Shown: positions 1 through 8,374, numbered from the stretch's first letter. The stretch is DNA of 64,000 nt from Plantactinospora endophytica (GCF_016862915.1 NZ_BONW01000002.1:62001-126000); one strand, 5' to 3'. A program made the numbers and translations. The notes: generated by a model from the sequence alone, not told the origin.

Positions 1-618
1 GCGGTCCTCGGCGACGTACGGACCGAGACCGTGGCGGCGGCGATCGGCATCCTCTCGCCGGACGCGGTCGCCGACGGCTGGGAGACCGCCGTCCGGGTGG
101 CCACCCCGAGCGCGGTGGCCGAGGTCAGTCGGGCCGAGTGTTGCCGGTGGGGGATCGACTACCTGGCCGGCTTCCCGCCGATCGCGCGGCTGATCGAGTT
201 GGTCGAGCCGGTCGTGGTGGCGGCCGACGCCACCGGGATGCCGCTGTTCGCGGCCTGGCGGGGCATGCCGATACCGGCGGACGCCGCACCGGCGGCGCGG
301 GCGGCCGTCTTCCTGCACCTGCTCTTCGAGTACTACTCCGGCGCCAGCCTGATGGCGGTACGCGCGGCCGGCATGACCGCGATGGAGATCATCCTCGCCG
401 GTCCCGACGGCGAGTCCAGCGCGGTGGCGTACGGCTGGACGCCGCCGTACCCGCCGGTGGGGCCGCTGGTCCGGCGGCGCCTCTGGGTCGAGTCGGTGAC
501 CGACCGGATCGTGGCCCAGGCGTTCGGGGTGCTCGACCCGGCGGAGCGGGCCGAACTGGTCAACCTGCTCGGTGCCGCGCTGACCGGAGTCCGGATGTCC
601 CCGCCCAACCTGGACTGA
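1..618 (+). CDS. SCO6745-like protein, C-terminal part (partial at left edge)
   Basis: The frame is open to base 1, so the true start lies outside the window; a GTG at 31 is only an internal candidate. About 205 residues are visible, Ala/Val rich and mostly helical, with no membrane segment or signal. The pattern LHLLFEYYSGASLMAV, then a central AxGxTAMEIIL, a GW(T)xxxYP motif and a final RRRLWVESVTDRIVAQAF...L helix follows the C-terminal half of actinobacterial SCO6745-type proteins (SalK/winged-helix-like, function unknown), where the same VE..TD..A.. helix ends the protein. The assignment rests on pattern memory of that family. No operon partner is visible on its strand. Function is not predictable. 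Confidence 0.6.
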   Translation, partial: AVLGDVRTETVAAAIGILSPDAVADGWETAVRVATPSAVAEVSRAECCRWGIDYLAGFPPIARLIELVEPVVVAADATGMPLFAAWRGMPIPADAAPAARAAVFLHLLFEYYSGASLMAVRAAGMTAMEIILAGPDGESSAVAYGWTPPYPPVGPLVRRRLWVESVTDRIVAQAFGVLDPAERAELVNLLGAALTGVRMSPPNLD

Positions 619-668
619 CCCCGGTCCACCCGACCACCACCACCCGTCCGCCCGCCCGTCCCGACTCA

Positions 669-700
669 GACCCGGCCCCGACCAGACCCGGCCCCGACCA
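669..700. repeat. Two tandem copies of a 16-bp unit
   Basis: GACCCGGCCCCGACCA occurs at 669-684 and again at 685-700, followed by a degenerate third start. A second direct repeat, CGGGCCGAGGATCAGGA, occurs near 737-753 and 787-803 and runs into the 3' end of the next gene. Both lie between convergent genes. Confidence 0.7.
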
Positions 701-718
701 GACCCGACTCGGCCCGCT

Positions 719-735
719 GGTCCGAGGCGCGGACC
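719..735. terminator. Weak hairpin between convergent genes
   Basis: GGTCCG (719-724) and CGGACC (730-735) pair around a 5-nt loop. There is no T-tract, so termination is only suggested by its position between two converging genes. Confidence 0.3.
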
Positions 736-797
736 GGCGGGCCGAGGATCAGGACTCCCGGGGCATGAGGGTCAGGACTGCCGGGGCGGGCCGAGGA

Positions 798-1616
798 TCA
801 GGATGACCAGCGGAACAGCTTCGCGGCCAGGCCGCCGAAGAGTACGGTGCTGCCCACCAGCACCGCCAGGTGCAGCGGCTGCGGCCAGTCGCCGCTCCAG
901 GCGTCCTGGAGGGCCTGGGAGGCGGCGCCGAGCGGGGTGAAGTCGGCGACCCGGCGTACCGCGTCCGGCATCAGCGGACCCGGCGTCCAGACCCCGGCCG
1001 CGAAGAGCATCGGGTAGTAGACCAGGCTGCCGATGCCGGTCGCTGCCCGGCTGGTCGGGGTGAAGGCGGCGACGAGCAGGGCCAGCGCCGCCATCGAGGC
1101 CGAGCCGAGCACGAAGGCGACAAGCATTCCGGGTACGTCCGGCCGGGCCTCGACCCCGAAGGCGAGTACGGCGGCGAGCAGTGCCAGCCCGGAGCCGAGC
1201 AGCAGCGCGGCCACGTTCACCACGATCTGGGCCACCAGCAGCCGGATCGGCGAGACCGGGGTGGTGGAGAGCCGGCGGAGTACCCCCTTCTCCCGGTCGG
1301 CGGCCAGCGCGTTCAGCAGGTTGACCAGTGCGACGGTGCCGATCGCCAGGGCCAGGGTGATCGGCAGGTAGAACTCGATCGGCCGGCGCCCGCCGATGTC
1401 GGCGCTCGGTTCGTCGAAGCCCGGCATCGCGGCGCCGAGGATCAGGACCAGGGCGGCGGGGAAGATCACCCCGAAGAAGGCGCCCAGGGGTTCCCGGACG
1501 AAGAGCTTCGCCTCGGTGACGATCAGTTTCACGGTGCTCCGGCCGGCGCTGCGACGCCGGGCCGACCGGCCGCCGTTGCCGGCCGAGACGTGCTGCGGAA
1601 GGGCGGTGGCGTTCAT
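798..1616 (-). CDS. ABC-2 type exporter permease
   Basis: A 272-residue membrane protein. A short Arg-rich cytoplasmic start (about residues 1-30) is followed by an amphipathic stretch and roughly six hydrophobic segments from about residue 40 to 265, the usual ABC-2 membrane-domain layout. Conserved-looking features are the loop REKGVLRRLSTTPVSP after the second segment, typical of DrrB/YadH-like permeases, and a C-terminal FTPLGAASQALQDAW. The ATG at 1616 has GAGGA about 6 nt upstream. The ATPase gene lies just upstream (87-nt gap) on the same strand, so the two should form one exporter, probably homodimeric in both subunits. Substrate cannot be read from sequence; lipids, antibiotics and antimicrobial peptides are all known substrates of this class. 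Confidence 0.9.
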   Translation of the reverse strand: MNATALPQHVSAGNGGRSARRRSAGRSTVKLIVTEAKLFVREPLGAFFGVIFPAALVLILGAAMPGFDEPSADIGGRRPIEFYLPITLALAIGTVALVNLLNALAADREKGVLRRLSTTPVSPIRLLVAQIVVNVAALLLGSGLALLAAVLAFGVEARPDVPGMLVAFVLGSASMAALALLVAAFTPTSRAATGIGSLVYYPMLFAAGVWTPGPLMPDAVRRVADFTPLGAASQALQDAWSGDWPQPLHLAVLVGSTVLFGGLAAKLFRWSS

Positions 1617-1703
1617 GGGATTCCTCGATCCTTCGATTCGGGCGGTACGTCACAGGTCGGTTCGGGCCGGAGACGCCTCGGCCGGACTCAGTTCGGGCAG
1701 ACG

Positions 1704-2459
1704 TCAGTTCGGGCTGGTGGCGGTGCGGCCGGTGGCGGTGGGGCTGGTCAGGGCGAGGACGGCGTCCTCCAGGGTGGGCCGCTCGACGCCGGGCAACTCG
1801 GTCCGGGCCACCAACTCGGCCGGGGTGGCGATCGCGACCACCTCGCCGGCCCGGACGACGGCCAGCCGATCGCAGAGCCGCTCGGCCTCGTCCATGAAGT
1901 GGGTGACCAGGACGACGGTCACGCCCCGGTCCCGGACGTCCCGGACGAGCTGCCAGGTGTCCCGGCGGGCCTGCGGGTCCAGACCGGTGGTCAACTCGTC
2001 GAGTACCGCGATCCGGGGGTTGCCGACCAGGGCGAGCGCGACCGAGAGCCGCTGCTTCTGCCCACCGGAGAGCTTGGCGAACACGGTGTTCCGCTTCGCG
2101 GTCAGGCCGAGTTCGTCCATCAGCGCCCGCCAGTCCGCCGGCTCGGCGTAGAACGAGCTGTACAGGTCGAGCGCCTCCCAGACCTTCAGCCGGTCGGGCA
2201 GGTGACTCTCCTGGAGCTGGATGCCGACCTGGTGGCGCAGCTCGGCGCGGTCCCGGGTCGGGTCCAGGCCGAGTACCCGGATCGTCCCGCCGTCGGCCTG
2301 GCGCAGCCCGGTCAGGCACTCGACGGTGGTGGTCTTGCCGGACCCGTTCGGGCCGACGATCCCGAAGATCTCGCCGGGGCGTACCTCGAAGGAGACGTCG
2401 CGGACCGCGACCTGGTCGCCGTACCGCTTCTGCAGGTTGCTGACCTCGATGACTGTCAT
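1704..2459 (-). CDS. ABC transporter ATP-binding protein (DrrA/CcmA type)
   Basis: A 251-residue cytosolic ATPase. Walker A is GPNGSGKTTT (about residues 40-49), the signature is LSGGQKQRLS, Walker B is IAVLDELTTGLDP and the switch His is in VTHFMDEAERL. In most DrrA proteins the Walker B is LDEPTTGLD; here Pro is replaced by Leu. The start is placed at the ATG ending at 2459, which reads MTVIEVSNLQKRYGDQ; an upstream in-frame codon at 2504 would add 15 unlikely residues. There is no Shine-Dalgarno, but TAGCGT sits 7 nt upstream, so the mRNA is probably leaderless. It powers the permease encoded downstream (798-1616). Confidence 0.92.
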   Translation of the reverse strand: MTVIEVSNLQKRYGDQVAVRDVSFEVRPGEIFGIVGPNGSGKTTTVECLTGLRQADGGTIRVLGLDPTRDRAELRHQVGIQLQESHLPDRLKVWEALDLYSSFYAEPADWRALMDELGLTAKRNTVFAKLSGGQKQRLSVALALVGNPRIAVLDELTTGLDPQARRDTWQLVRDVRDRGVTVVLVTHFMDEAERLCDRLAVVRAGEVVAIATPAELVARTELPGVERPTLEDAVLALTSPTATGRTATSPN

Positions 2460-2466
2460 GGGGAAA

Positions 2467-2472
2467 ACGCTA
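2467..2472 (-). promoter_or_regulatory. -10 element of leaderless promoter (ABC ATPase)
   Basis: TAGCGT on the minus strand ends 7 nt before the ATG at 2459, matching TANNNT spacing for transcription starting at the start codon. Confidence 0.6.
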
Positions 2473-2489
2473 GGAACCGCGGAGGTTCC
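2473..2489. promoter_or_regulatory. Inverted repeat next to the exporter promoter
   Basis: GGAACC and GGTTCC are separated by 5 nt and abut the -10 hexamer, inside the expected -35/-10 spacer. This position suits a repressor or MerR-type activator operator; no regulator gene lies adjacent. Confidence 0.45.
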
Positions 2490-2590
2490 CCGGAATGCGT
2501 CCACCTGCCCGGCGGGGGTGCAGGTAACTACACCCTCGCCCGGCGTTCAGCAGCAGTCCGCCGGAACCGCCCGGCGGCCAGACTGGACAC

Positions 2591-4558
2591 ATGTCACGCC
2601 GGTACGCTCTCGCGTTCGTCCGTAGCCTCGCCCAGACCGGGTTGGGGCTGCTCGGCCTGTTGATGTCCATCCTGTTGGTGACGGCGGCCACCCTGGTCGT
2701 GCCGTACCTGCCGGCGGCCCGGGCCGCCAAGCGGCTGGCCGATCTGGGCCGGCGGCTGGCCGGACGCTGGGGCGGCGTTCCGGTGCCCGTCGAGCACCGT
2801 CCGGGACCACCGGCGCCGAGGCGCCGGCCCGACGGCTGGTACGTGCACGACAACGAGCTGTACCGCTCGCCCCGGCTGCCGACGTACCTGACGGAACTCA
2901 CCTGGCGGAGCGAGGACCCGGCGCTGCTCCGCGAGTGGGGCTGGCTGCACCTCACGCCGTTCGCCGGCGGTCTCGCCACCCTGGTCCCGCCGGTGCTGGT
3001 CGGCGCCGGGACGGCGCTCGGCGCGCTCGGGCTGACCGGCGGCGCGGTACCCGGCCTCGGCACGTCGCCGCCGCCTGCGCTGGCGCTGCCGGTCGGGCTG
3101 GCGCTGGTCGTACTCGGTTTCGCGGTCGCGCCGTCGGCGCTGCGGCTGCACGCCCGGTGGACCCGGCTGCTGCTCCAGCCGCCGGAACAGTCCTGGTGGC
3201 ACCGGTCGGGGCTGGCCGGCTGGACGAGCCGGCGGTCGGGCGCCACCTGGAACGGTGCCGGACTGGTCGGCCTCGGCTTCGCGGCGTTCGGCGGCTTCCT
3301 GCTCAACCTGGTGACCCTGCTGGTGTCGTGGGGCGGGCTGTCACCGCAGGTGTCGAAGCTGACCCGACCGCTGGTGAGCCGCTACCGCAGGTACGCGCGC
3401 AAGTGGACCGGGACGGTCGTTCCGGAGCCGTACCGGCCGTTGCCGGAGCCGCCCCCGCCGGACGAGGAGGGCCGCTACCGGGTCGGCCGTACCCTCTACG
3501 CCGACCGGACCACCGCCGTCCGGGTCCAGGAGTACGGGTGGCTCTTCACCGACCCGGCGTTCTGGCGGGACCAGCTCTGGATGGCCACCAACCCGCTGGT
3601 CGGAGTGCTCGGGCTGATCCCCGCCGTACTCGTCTCGGTCGGCCTGTTCGGGCTGGTCGGCCAGCCGCTGTGGTGGGCGCCGTGGGCGGTTCCGCTGGGC
3701 CTGTTCAGCGGGGAGTGGGTCACCCCCTGGTACGTCTGGTACGCCGTCACGTACGCCGCGCCCGACCTCGCCACCATCCCCGGCTGGACGAGTGCGCTGC
3801 TCGGCCTGGTGCTGGCCGGCCTCGGCGTACTGCTCGGCCCGGCCCTGCTCCGGCTGCGCCTGCGCTACGACCGGCTGCTGCTCCGGCCGACCAGGTCGGC
3901 CGAGCTGGCGCTGCGGGTACGGCAACTGACCGAGACCCGGGCCGATGCCGTCGACACCCAGGCCGCCGAACTGCGCCGGATCGAACGGGACCTGCACGAC
4001 GGGGCACAGGCCCGGCTGATCGCGGTCGGGCTGAGCCTGGCCGGGGTGGAGCGGCTGATCGAGGAGGATCCGTCCGCCGCGCAGGCGATGGTGGCGCAGG
4101 CCCGGCAGGCGTCGGCCACCGCCCTGACCGAGCTGCGGGACCTGGTCCGGGGCATCCATCCGCCGGTACTCGCCGAACGGGGCCTGCCGGACGCGCTCCG
4201 GGCGGTCGCGTTGGACAGCCCGGTCCCGGTACGGGTCACCGGGCAGCTACCCGGCCGGCTCGACCCGCCGGTGGAGTCGGCGGCGTACTTCTGTGCGCTG
4301 GAGGCGCTGGCCAACGCCAGCCGGCACGGCGGGGCGGGCAGCGTGGAGATCGATCTCACGCACACCGGCACGGTGCTGCGGATCACGGTCGTCGACGACG
4401 GACGGGGCGGCGCCGATCCGGCCCGGGGCAGCGGGCTGCGTGGCGTACAGCGCCGGTTGGGTGCCTTCGACGGGACGCTCGCCGTGCACAGCCCGGTCGG
4501 CGGCCCGACCCGGGTGACGGTGGAGATCCCCTGCCCACTGCCGCAGCGGCGGGACTGA
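2591..4558 (+). CDS. Sensor histidine kinase (HisKA_3/NarL class) with duplicated N-terminal membrane sensor
   Basis: A 655-residue membrane kinase. Two related halves precede the catalytic part: residues about 1-240 and 240-445 each carry hydrophobic pairs joined by Trp/Pro-rich loops (WRSEDPALLREWGWLH in the first, FTDPAFWRDQLWMATNP in the second), so the sensor module looks duplicated. The H-box is RIERDLHDGAQARL with the phospho-accepting His at residue 469, followed by the HisKA_3 dimerisation helices and an HATPase_c domain with the N-box ALEALANASRHG and G-boxes DDGRGG and GSGLRGVQRRL. The DHp/catalytic parts predict autophosphorylation and transfer to a NarL/LuxR-type response regulator. 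No response regulator gene is adjacent, so it is an orphan in this window. CAGACT sits 6 nt before the ATG, a weak leaderless promoter candidate. It faces the ABC exporter across a 131-bp gap. Confidence 0.92.
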   Translation: MSRRYALAFVRSLAQTGLGLLGLLMSILLVTAATLVVPYLPAARAAKRLADLGRRLAGRWGGVPVPVEHRPGPPAPRRRPDGWYVHDNELYRSPRLPTYLTELTWRSEDPALLREWGWLHLTPFAGGLATLVPPVLVGAGTALGALGLTGGAVPGLGTSPPPALALPVGLALVVLGFAVAPSALRLHARWTRLLLQPPEQSWWHRSGLAGWTSRRSGATWNGAGLVGLGFAAFGGFLLNLVTLLVSWGGLSPQVSKLTRPLVSRYRRYARKWTGTVVPEPYRPLPEPPPPDEEGRYRVGRTLYADRTTAVRVQEYGWLFTDPAFWRDQLWMATNPLVGVLGLIPAVLVSVGLFGLVGQPLWWAPWAVPLGLFSGEWVTPWYVWYAVTYAAPDLATIPGWTSALLGLVLAGLGVLLGPALLRLRLRYDRLLLRPTRSAELALRVRQLTETRADAVDTQAAELRRIERDLHDGAQARLIAVGLSLAGVERLIEEDPSAAQAMVAQARQASATALTELRDLVRGIHPPVLAERGLPDALRAVALDSPVPVRVTGQLPGRLDPPVESAAYFCALEALANASRHGGAGSVEIDLTHTGTVLRITVVDDGRGGADPARGSGLRGVQRRLGAFDGTLAVHSPVGGPTRVTVEIPCPLPQRRD

Positions 4559-4572
4559 GGATGCGGGTCGGC

Positions 4573-5028
4573 TCAGGCCGAGGCGGTGCCGGTGGGGCGG
4601 GAGCGCAGTTCGGCGACGTAGTCGTCGGGCGCACCGGCCTTCTCCGCCGCGTTGGCGATCTCCGACAGGTACCAGGCGGTCGGTAGGCCGCCCTCGTAGC
4701 CGGCGAAGACGTACACCCAGGCGGTGATCTCGCCGTCCAGGGTCACCACCCGGACGTGCAGCTTCCGGTACGTGCCGGAGGCCACCCCCTCGACCTCGTC
4801 GAGTTGGGCGGCGTCCCAGGAGTGCACGTCGTAGAGTGCGACGAAGACCCGGTCACCGGGCGACTCGACGACGGTGGTGACGGCACCCTCCCAACCGATC
4901 ACCCCCTCACCGGCGAAGGTGAGCCGCCAGCCTTCCAGCCAGCCGGTGCCCACCATCGGCGAGTGCGGGCAGTAGGCACGCATCCGGGCAGGATCGAGGT
5001 TTGAGCCGTACGCGGCGTAATGACGCAC
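4573..5028 (-). CDS. Gamma-glutamylcyclotransferase family protein
   Basis: A 151-residue soluble protein of the BtrG/gamma-GCT cupin-like fold. The substrate-binding YGSNL motif is at residues 7-11, and the acidic DEVEG segment near residue 77 carries the Glu expected to act as general acid/base. The family releases 5-oxoproline from gamma-glutamyl amino acids or related compounds; the specific substrate is not shown. The start is GTG at 5028 (MRHYAAYGSN) with TATCGT 7 nt upstream and no Shine-Dalgarno, so the mRNA is probably leaderless. It is divergent from the flavoprotein gene at 5135. Confidence 0.88.
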   Translation of the reverse strand: MRHYAAYGSNLDPARMRAYCPHSPMVGTGWLEGWRLTFAGEGVIGWEGAVTTVVESPGDRVFVALYDVHSWDAAQLDEVEGVASGTYRKLHVRVVTLDGEITAWVYVFAGYEGGLPTAWYLSEIANAAEKAGAPDDYVAELRSRPTGTASA

Positions 5029-5035
5029 GGCGATG

Positions 5036-5041
5036 ACGATA
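5036..5041 (-). promoter_or_regulatory. -10 element of leaderless promoter (gamma-GCT)
   Basis: TATCGT on the minus strand, 7 nt before the GTG at 5028. Confidence 0.6.
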
Positions 5042-5134
5042 GCCCGGTGGAGGGGTGGGGGAGAATACGACCGTGCGTGTCGGACGGGTTCTGCACAAGA
5101 TTGTCACTGGAAGCACCGACGGAGGGCGAACACT

Positions 5135-6538
5135 GTGAGCCGGATTGTGATCATCGGCGGGGGGCCGGCCGGCTACGAGGCGGCCCTGGTCGCCGCCCAG
5201 TTGGACGCCGACGTCACGGTCGTCGAGACCGACGGCGCGGGCGGGGCGTGCGTGCTGCACGACTGCGTACCGTCGAAGACGTTCATCGCGAGTTCCGAGG
5301 TGGTGACCGGATACCGGGACACCGAGGAGTTCGGGGTGCACTCGGACGGGCTGGAGGCGGTCACCGTCGACGCCCCGACGGTCTACGGCCGGGTCAAGCG
5401 GCTCGCGCTGGCCCAGTCCGCCGACATCCAGGCAAAGCTGATCAAAGCTGGCGTGACCTTCGTCTCCGGCCGGGCCCGGCTCGGCGAGGACACGCTCGGT
5501 CACACCCACCGGGTGCTGGTCACCCCGTCGGACGGTGACTCCACGTACTCGATGGACGCCTCGACCGTGCTGGTCGCCACCGGCGCGACCCCGAGGGTGC
5601 TGCCGAGCGCGGTCCCGGACGGCGAGCGGATCCTGGACTGGCGCCAGGTGTACGACCTGCCCGACCTGCCGGAACGGCTGATCGTGATCGGCTCCGGCGT
5701 CACCGGTGCCGAGTTCGCCAGCGCGTACCTGGCGATGGGGGTGGCGGTGACCCTGGTCTCCAGCCGCGACCGGGTGATGCCGCACGAGGACCCCGACGCC
5801 GCGATGGCGATCGAGCAGGTGTTCCGGTCCCGGGGGATGGAGATCCTCAACAACAGCCGGGCCGACGCGGTGCGCCGGGTCGGCGACGGCGTCGAGGTGG
5901 ACCTCGCCGACGGCCGGACGGTGTACGGCTCGCACGCGCTGATGGCGGTCGGCTCGGTCCCGAACACCGCCGACCTCGGCCTGACCGAGTACGGCGTGAC
6001 GGTGGCCCCGGGCGGCTACGTGACGACCGACCGGGTTTCCCGGACCAACGTGCCCGGCATCTACGCCGCCGGTGACTGCACCGGGGTACTGCCGCTGGCC
6101 AGCGTGGCCGCGATGCAGGGGCGGATCGCCATGTGGCACGCGCTCGGCGAGGCGGTCTCCCCGCTGCGGCTGCGTACCGTCGCCGCCAACGTCTTCACCG
6201 ACCCCGAACTGGCGACCGTCGGGGTGTCGCAGAACGAGGTGGACTCCGGCAAGGTGCCGGCCCGTCAGGTGATGCTGCCGCTGGCCGGCAACGCCCGGGC
6301 CAAGATGGCCGACCTGCGCGACGGCTTCGTCAAGCTGTTCTGCCGGCCGGCCAGCGGACAGGTGGTCGGCGGGGTGGTGGTGGCGCCGAACGCCAGCGAG
6401 CTGATCCTGCCGATCACGATGGCGGTGGAGAACAACCTCACCGTGGACCAGTTGGCGATGACCTTCACCATCTATCCGTCGCTGTCCGGCTCGATCACGG
6501 AGGCGGCCCGGCAGTTGATGCTGCACGAGCTGGAGTAA
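5135..6538 (+). CDS. NAD(P)H-quinone dehydrogenase, flavoprotein disulfide reductase family (LpdA-like)
   Basis: A 467-residue FAD enzyme. The FAD fold starts at once with IVIIGGGPAGYEAAL, the NAD(P)-binding fold has IGSGVTGAEFASAY, and the second FAD contact is GIYAAGDCTG. The start is GTG at 5135 with GGAGGG upstream; an earlier in-frame ATG at 5033 would add 34 residues unlike the family. The site that holds the redox disulfide in lipoamide dehydrogenase reads CVLHDCVPSK, so both Cys are kept in the CxxxxC spacing. The C-terminal His-Glu pair that activates the thiolate in true disulfide reductases is replaced (YPSLSGSITE instead of HPTLSE). That change and overall resemblance to M. tuberculosis LpdA (Rv3303c) favour two-electron quinone reduction over lipoamide oxidation. 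Confidence 0.9.
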   Translation: MSRIVIIGGGPAGYEAALVAAQLDADVTVVETDGAGGACVLHDCVPSKTFIASSEVVTGYRDTEEFGVHSDGLEAVTVDAPTVYGRVKRLALAQSADIQAKLIKAGVTFVSGRARLGEDTLGHTHRVLVTPSDGDSTYSMDASTVLVATGATPRVLPSAVPDGERILDWRQVYDLPDLPERLIVIGSGVTGAEFASAYLAMGVAVTLVSSRDRVMPHEDPDAAMAIEQVFRSRGMEILNNSRADAVRRVGDGVEVDLADGRTVYGSHALMAVGSVPNTADLGLTEYGVTVAPGGYVTTDRVSRTNVPGIYAAGDCTGVLPLASVAAMQGRIAMWHALGEAVSPLRLRTVAANVFTDPELATVGVSQNEVDSGKVPARQVMLPLAGNARAKMADLRDGFVKLFCRPASGQVVGGVVVAPNASELILPITMAVENNLTVDQLAMTFTIYPSLSGSITEAARQLMLHELE

Positions 6539-6793
6539 CGGCTTCGGGTCTTCCCGGGCGGTACCGCACGGTGGTACGGATTGCTTCGCGGGGCGGTGCC
6601 GCCGGACCGGCCGGCGTACCGTTGTCCGGGCGCGAGCCGAATCCCGTCGGGTCCCCCGTTCCCGTTGGTCGAAGCGGTTCGCCGCCGGGCCGCCGGCGGG
6701 TCCCGCGCCGGCGGCCCACCTCACCGGAGCGCGCCGTATGCGACCGCCAACCCTCTTCGAACCCTCCGTCGACGGATCGGTCAGCGGGGCATC

Positions 6794-6816
6794 CATATAC
6801 TTGTAATCTGTATATG
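6794..6816. promoter_or_regulatory. PadR-type operator
   Basis: A perfect inverted repeat CATATAC-N9-GTATATG covers the -10 region of the padR gene that follows. ATAC/GTAT arms are typical of PadR sites, so autoregulation is likely. Confidence 0.75.
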
Positions 6817-6818
6817 CT
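6813..6818 (+). promoter_or_regulatory. -10 element of leaderless promoter (PadR)
   Basis: TATGCT, 6 nt before the ATG at 6825, overlapping the right arm of the operator. Confidence 0.65.
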
Positions 6819-6824
6819 CTCGGC

Positions 6825-7169
6825 ATGACAGAGGCGCTCCGGGAACCGACCTTCCTCATCCTCACCGCGCTCGCCGAGCAGCCACAGCACGGCTACGGCG
6901 TGCTGGAAGACGTACGCCGGATCTCCGACGACCGGGTCCGGCTGCGGGCCGGCACCCTCTACGCGGTGCTCGACCGGCTCCGCACCGAGGGGCTGGTCGA
7001 GGTGGACCGCGAGGAGATCGTGCAGTCCCGGCTACGGCGCTACTACCGGATCACCGGACTGGGCGCGCAGCGCCTCGCAGACGAGGTGGGGCGGCTGCGC
7101 CGCAACGCGACGGCCGCCTCGACCAGGTTGCGCAACGCTGGCTTCGTGGTCGAGGGAGGCCAGGCATGA
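6825..7169 (+). CDS. PadR family transcriptional regulator
   Basis: A 114-residue winged-helix regulator consisting only of the PadR domain (short, PadR-s2 type). Diagnostic segments are LTALAEQPQHGYGVLEDV (first helices), LRAGTLYAVLDRLRTEGLV (recognition helix and following strand) and RRYYRITGLGAQRL (wing and start of the dimer helix). It probably represses its own promoter through the CATATAC-N9-GTATATG repeat that overlaps its -10. Its TGA overlaps the ATG of the downstream membrane-protein gene (ATGA), so the two are co-translated. In Actinobacteria such PadR/membrane-protein pairs are common; the inducing signal is unknown. Confidence 0.92.
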   Translation: MTEALREPTFLILTALAEQPQHGYGVLEDVRRISDDRVRLRAGTLYAVLDRLRTEGLVEVDREEIVQSRLRRYYRITGLGAQRLADEVGRLRRNATAASTRLRNAGFVVEGGQA

Positions 7170-8236
7170 CCGGCGACGGGGCGGGCGGGCACGCCGAGTT
7201 GGAACGCCGCTACCGGCGCCTGCTCGCCTGGTATCCGTGGGAACACCGCCGGGCGTACGAAGAGGAAATGCTCGGGGTGCTGCTGGCCGACTCCCGGCCC
7301 GGTCAGCGCTGGCCCGCACCGGGCGACGCGGCGAACCTCGCCCTCACCGCCCTCCGAGCCCGGCTCGGCGTCGCGGCCCGCGCCGTCACCGACCGGAGTT
7401 GGGCGGACGCGGCGGCCACCGCCGGCCTGCTGTTGGCGATCCTGCTCTGCTACCTGCACGCGCTGCCGCTGGTCAGGCAACTCGTCTGGGCGTCGGCGTG
7501 GCCGAGCGAGGAAGTACCGTACTGGTATCCCGACCCGGCACTGTGGACCCGGACCGGCCTGTGGGCGCTGACCCTGCTGGCGGCGGTCACCGGCCCGCGC
7601 TGGCTGCCCGCACTGCTCGCCTGGCCGGCCGTGGTCGTGGAACTCGTCGCGCTGCCGACCCGCTACGCGGTGGACCCGGTGCAGGTGCTCCAGATGTCGG
7701 CCCAGACGCTGATCGGCGTAATCTGCGCCGCCGCGCTGACCGTGCCGGCACCACGTCGGGCGGCCCTGGCGGTGCTCGGCCGGCGCCGGCTGCTGACGAT
7801 CGGTGGCGTATCCGCGCTGATCCTGGCCGGCAGTGCGGTGCAGAACTACCTGAGCTTCCCCGGACCGGGCAATCCAGTGCTGCTGCTGACGATCGGGCTG
7901 CTGCTGCCGGTCGGCGTACTGGTGGTCGCGGTCGCAGTCTGGCGCGTACCAGCGGCTGTCCGGCGCCGCCTGCTGGTGCTGCTGACGCCGATCGTCGCGG
8001 TACTCCTGACGGTCCGATACGGGCTGGCCGGCTGGGCGTACTCCAACCAGCAGATGGGACATCCGATCTACCTGGAACCGGTCCAGTGGGCGGCGCTGAC
8101 CGTGGTGCCGCTGGCGGCCCTGGTCCTAGGGTTCGTCCTACTCCTCCGGCGGGAGCAGACGCTCCGGCTGGTCGCCCTCGGCCGGCACGCCGACCGACGC
8201 CACCCGCACCCTGACGAGCCGCCCGCCGACAGGTGA
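7166..8236 (+). CDS. PadR-linked integral membrane protein, function unknown
   Basis: A 356-residue protein. The first 75 residues are cytosolic, with the motif ERRYRRLLAWYPWEHRRAYEEEMLGVLLADS that marks actinobacterial membrane proteins encoded beside PadR regulators; the rest carries about seven to eight hydrophobic segments (near residues 90-110, 130-150, 155-175, 185-200, 215-230, 240-260, 275-295, 310-330). The start ATG at 7166 overlaps the padR stop and has GGAGG upstream. No catalytic motif is recognisable. The shared transcript with padR implies it is the main target of that regulator. It may be a stress- or permeability-related component, but this is inference from context only. Confidence 0.85.
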   Translation: MTGDGAGGHAELERRYRRLLAWYPWEHRRAYEEEMLGVLLADSRPGQRWPAPGDAANLALTALRARLGVAARAVTDRSWADAAATAGLLLAILLCYLHALPLVRQLVWASAWPSEEVPYWYPDPALWTRTGLWALTLLAAVTGPRWLPALLAWPAVVVELVALPTRYAVDPVQVLQMSAQTLIGVICAAALTVPAPRRAALAVLGRRRLLTIGGVSALILAGSAVQNYLSFPGPGNPVLLLTIGLLLPVGVLVVAVAVWRVPAAVRRRLLVLLTPIVAVLLTVRYGLAGWAYSNQQMGHPIYLEPVQWAALTVVPLAALVLGFVLLLRREQTLRLVALGRHADRRHPHPDEPPADR

Positions 8237-8374
8237 ACACGAATCGGTAATATCGACAAATCTAAGATCAATATGGTCTGCGCGAAGCTCGGACAGCTCG
8301 CTGACCAGGTGTGCGGCGGAGTTTTTCGCGATCATGCGTCGTCGGCGTGTTACGCGGGCGCAACGAGGTCGGCG

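Noticed and set aside
870-2663. 597-codon plus-strand open frame over the ABC genes
   Set aside because: Antisense to two clearly recognised exporter genes; no domain.
6581-7165. Upstream extension of the PadR-linked membrane protein to 6581
   Set aside because: The extension runs through the padR promoter and gene; ATG 7166 with GGAGG overlaps the padR stop and is the proper start.
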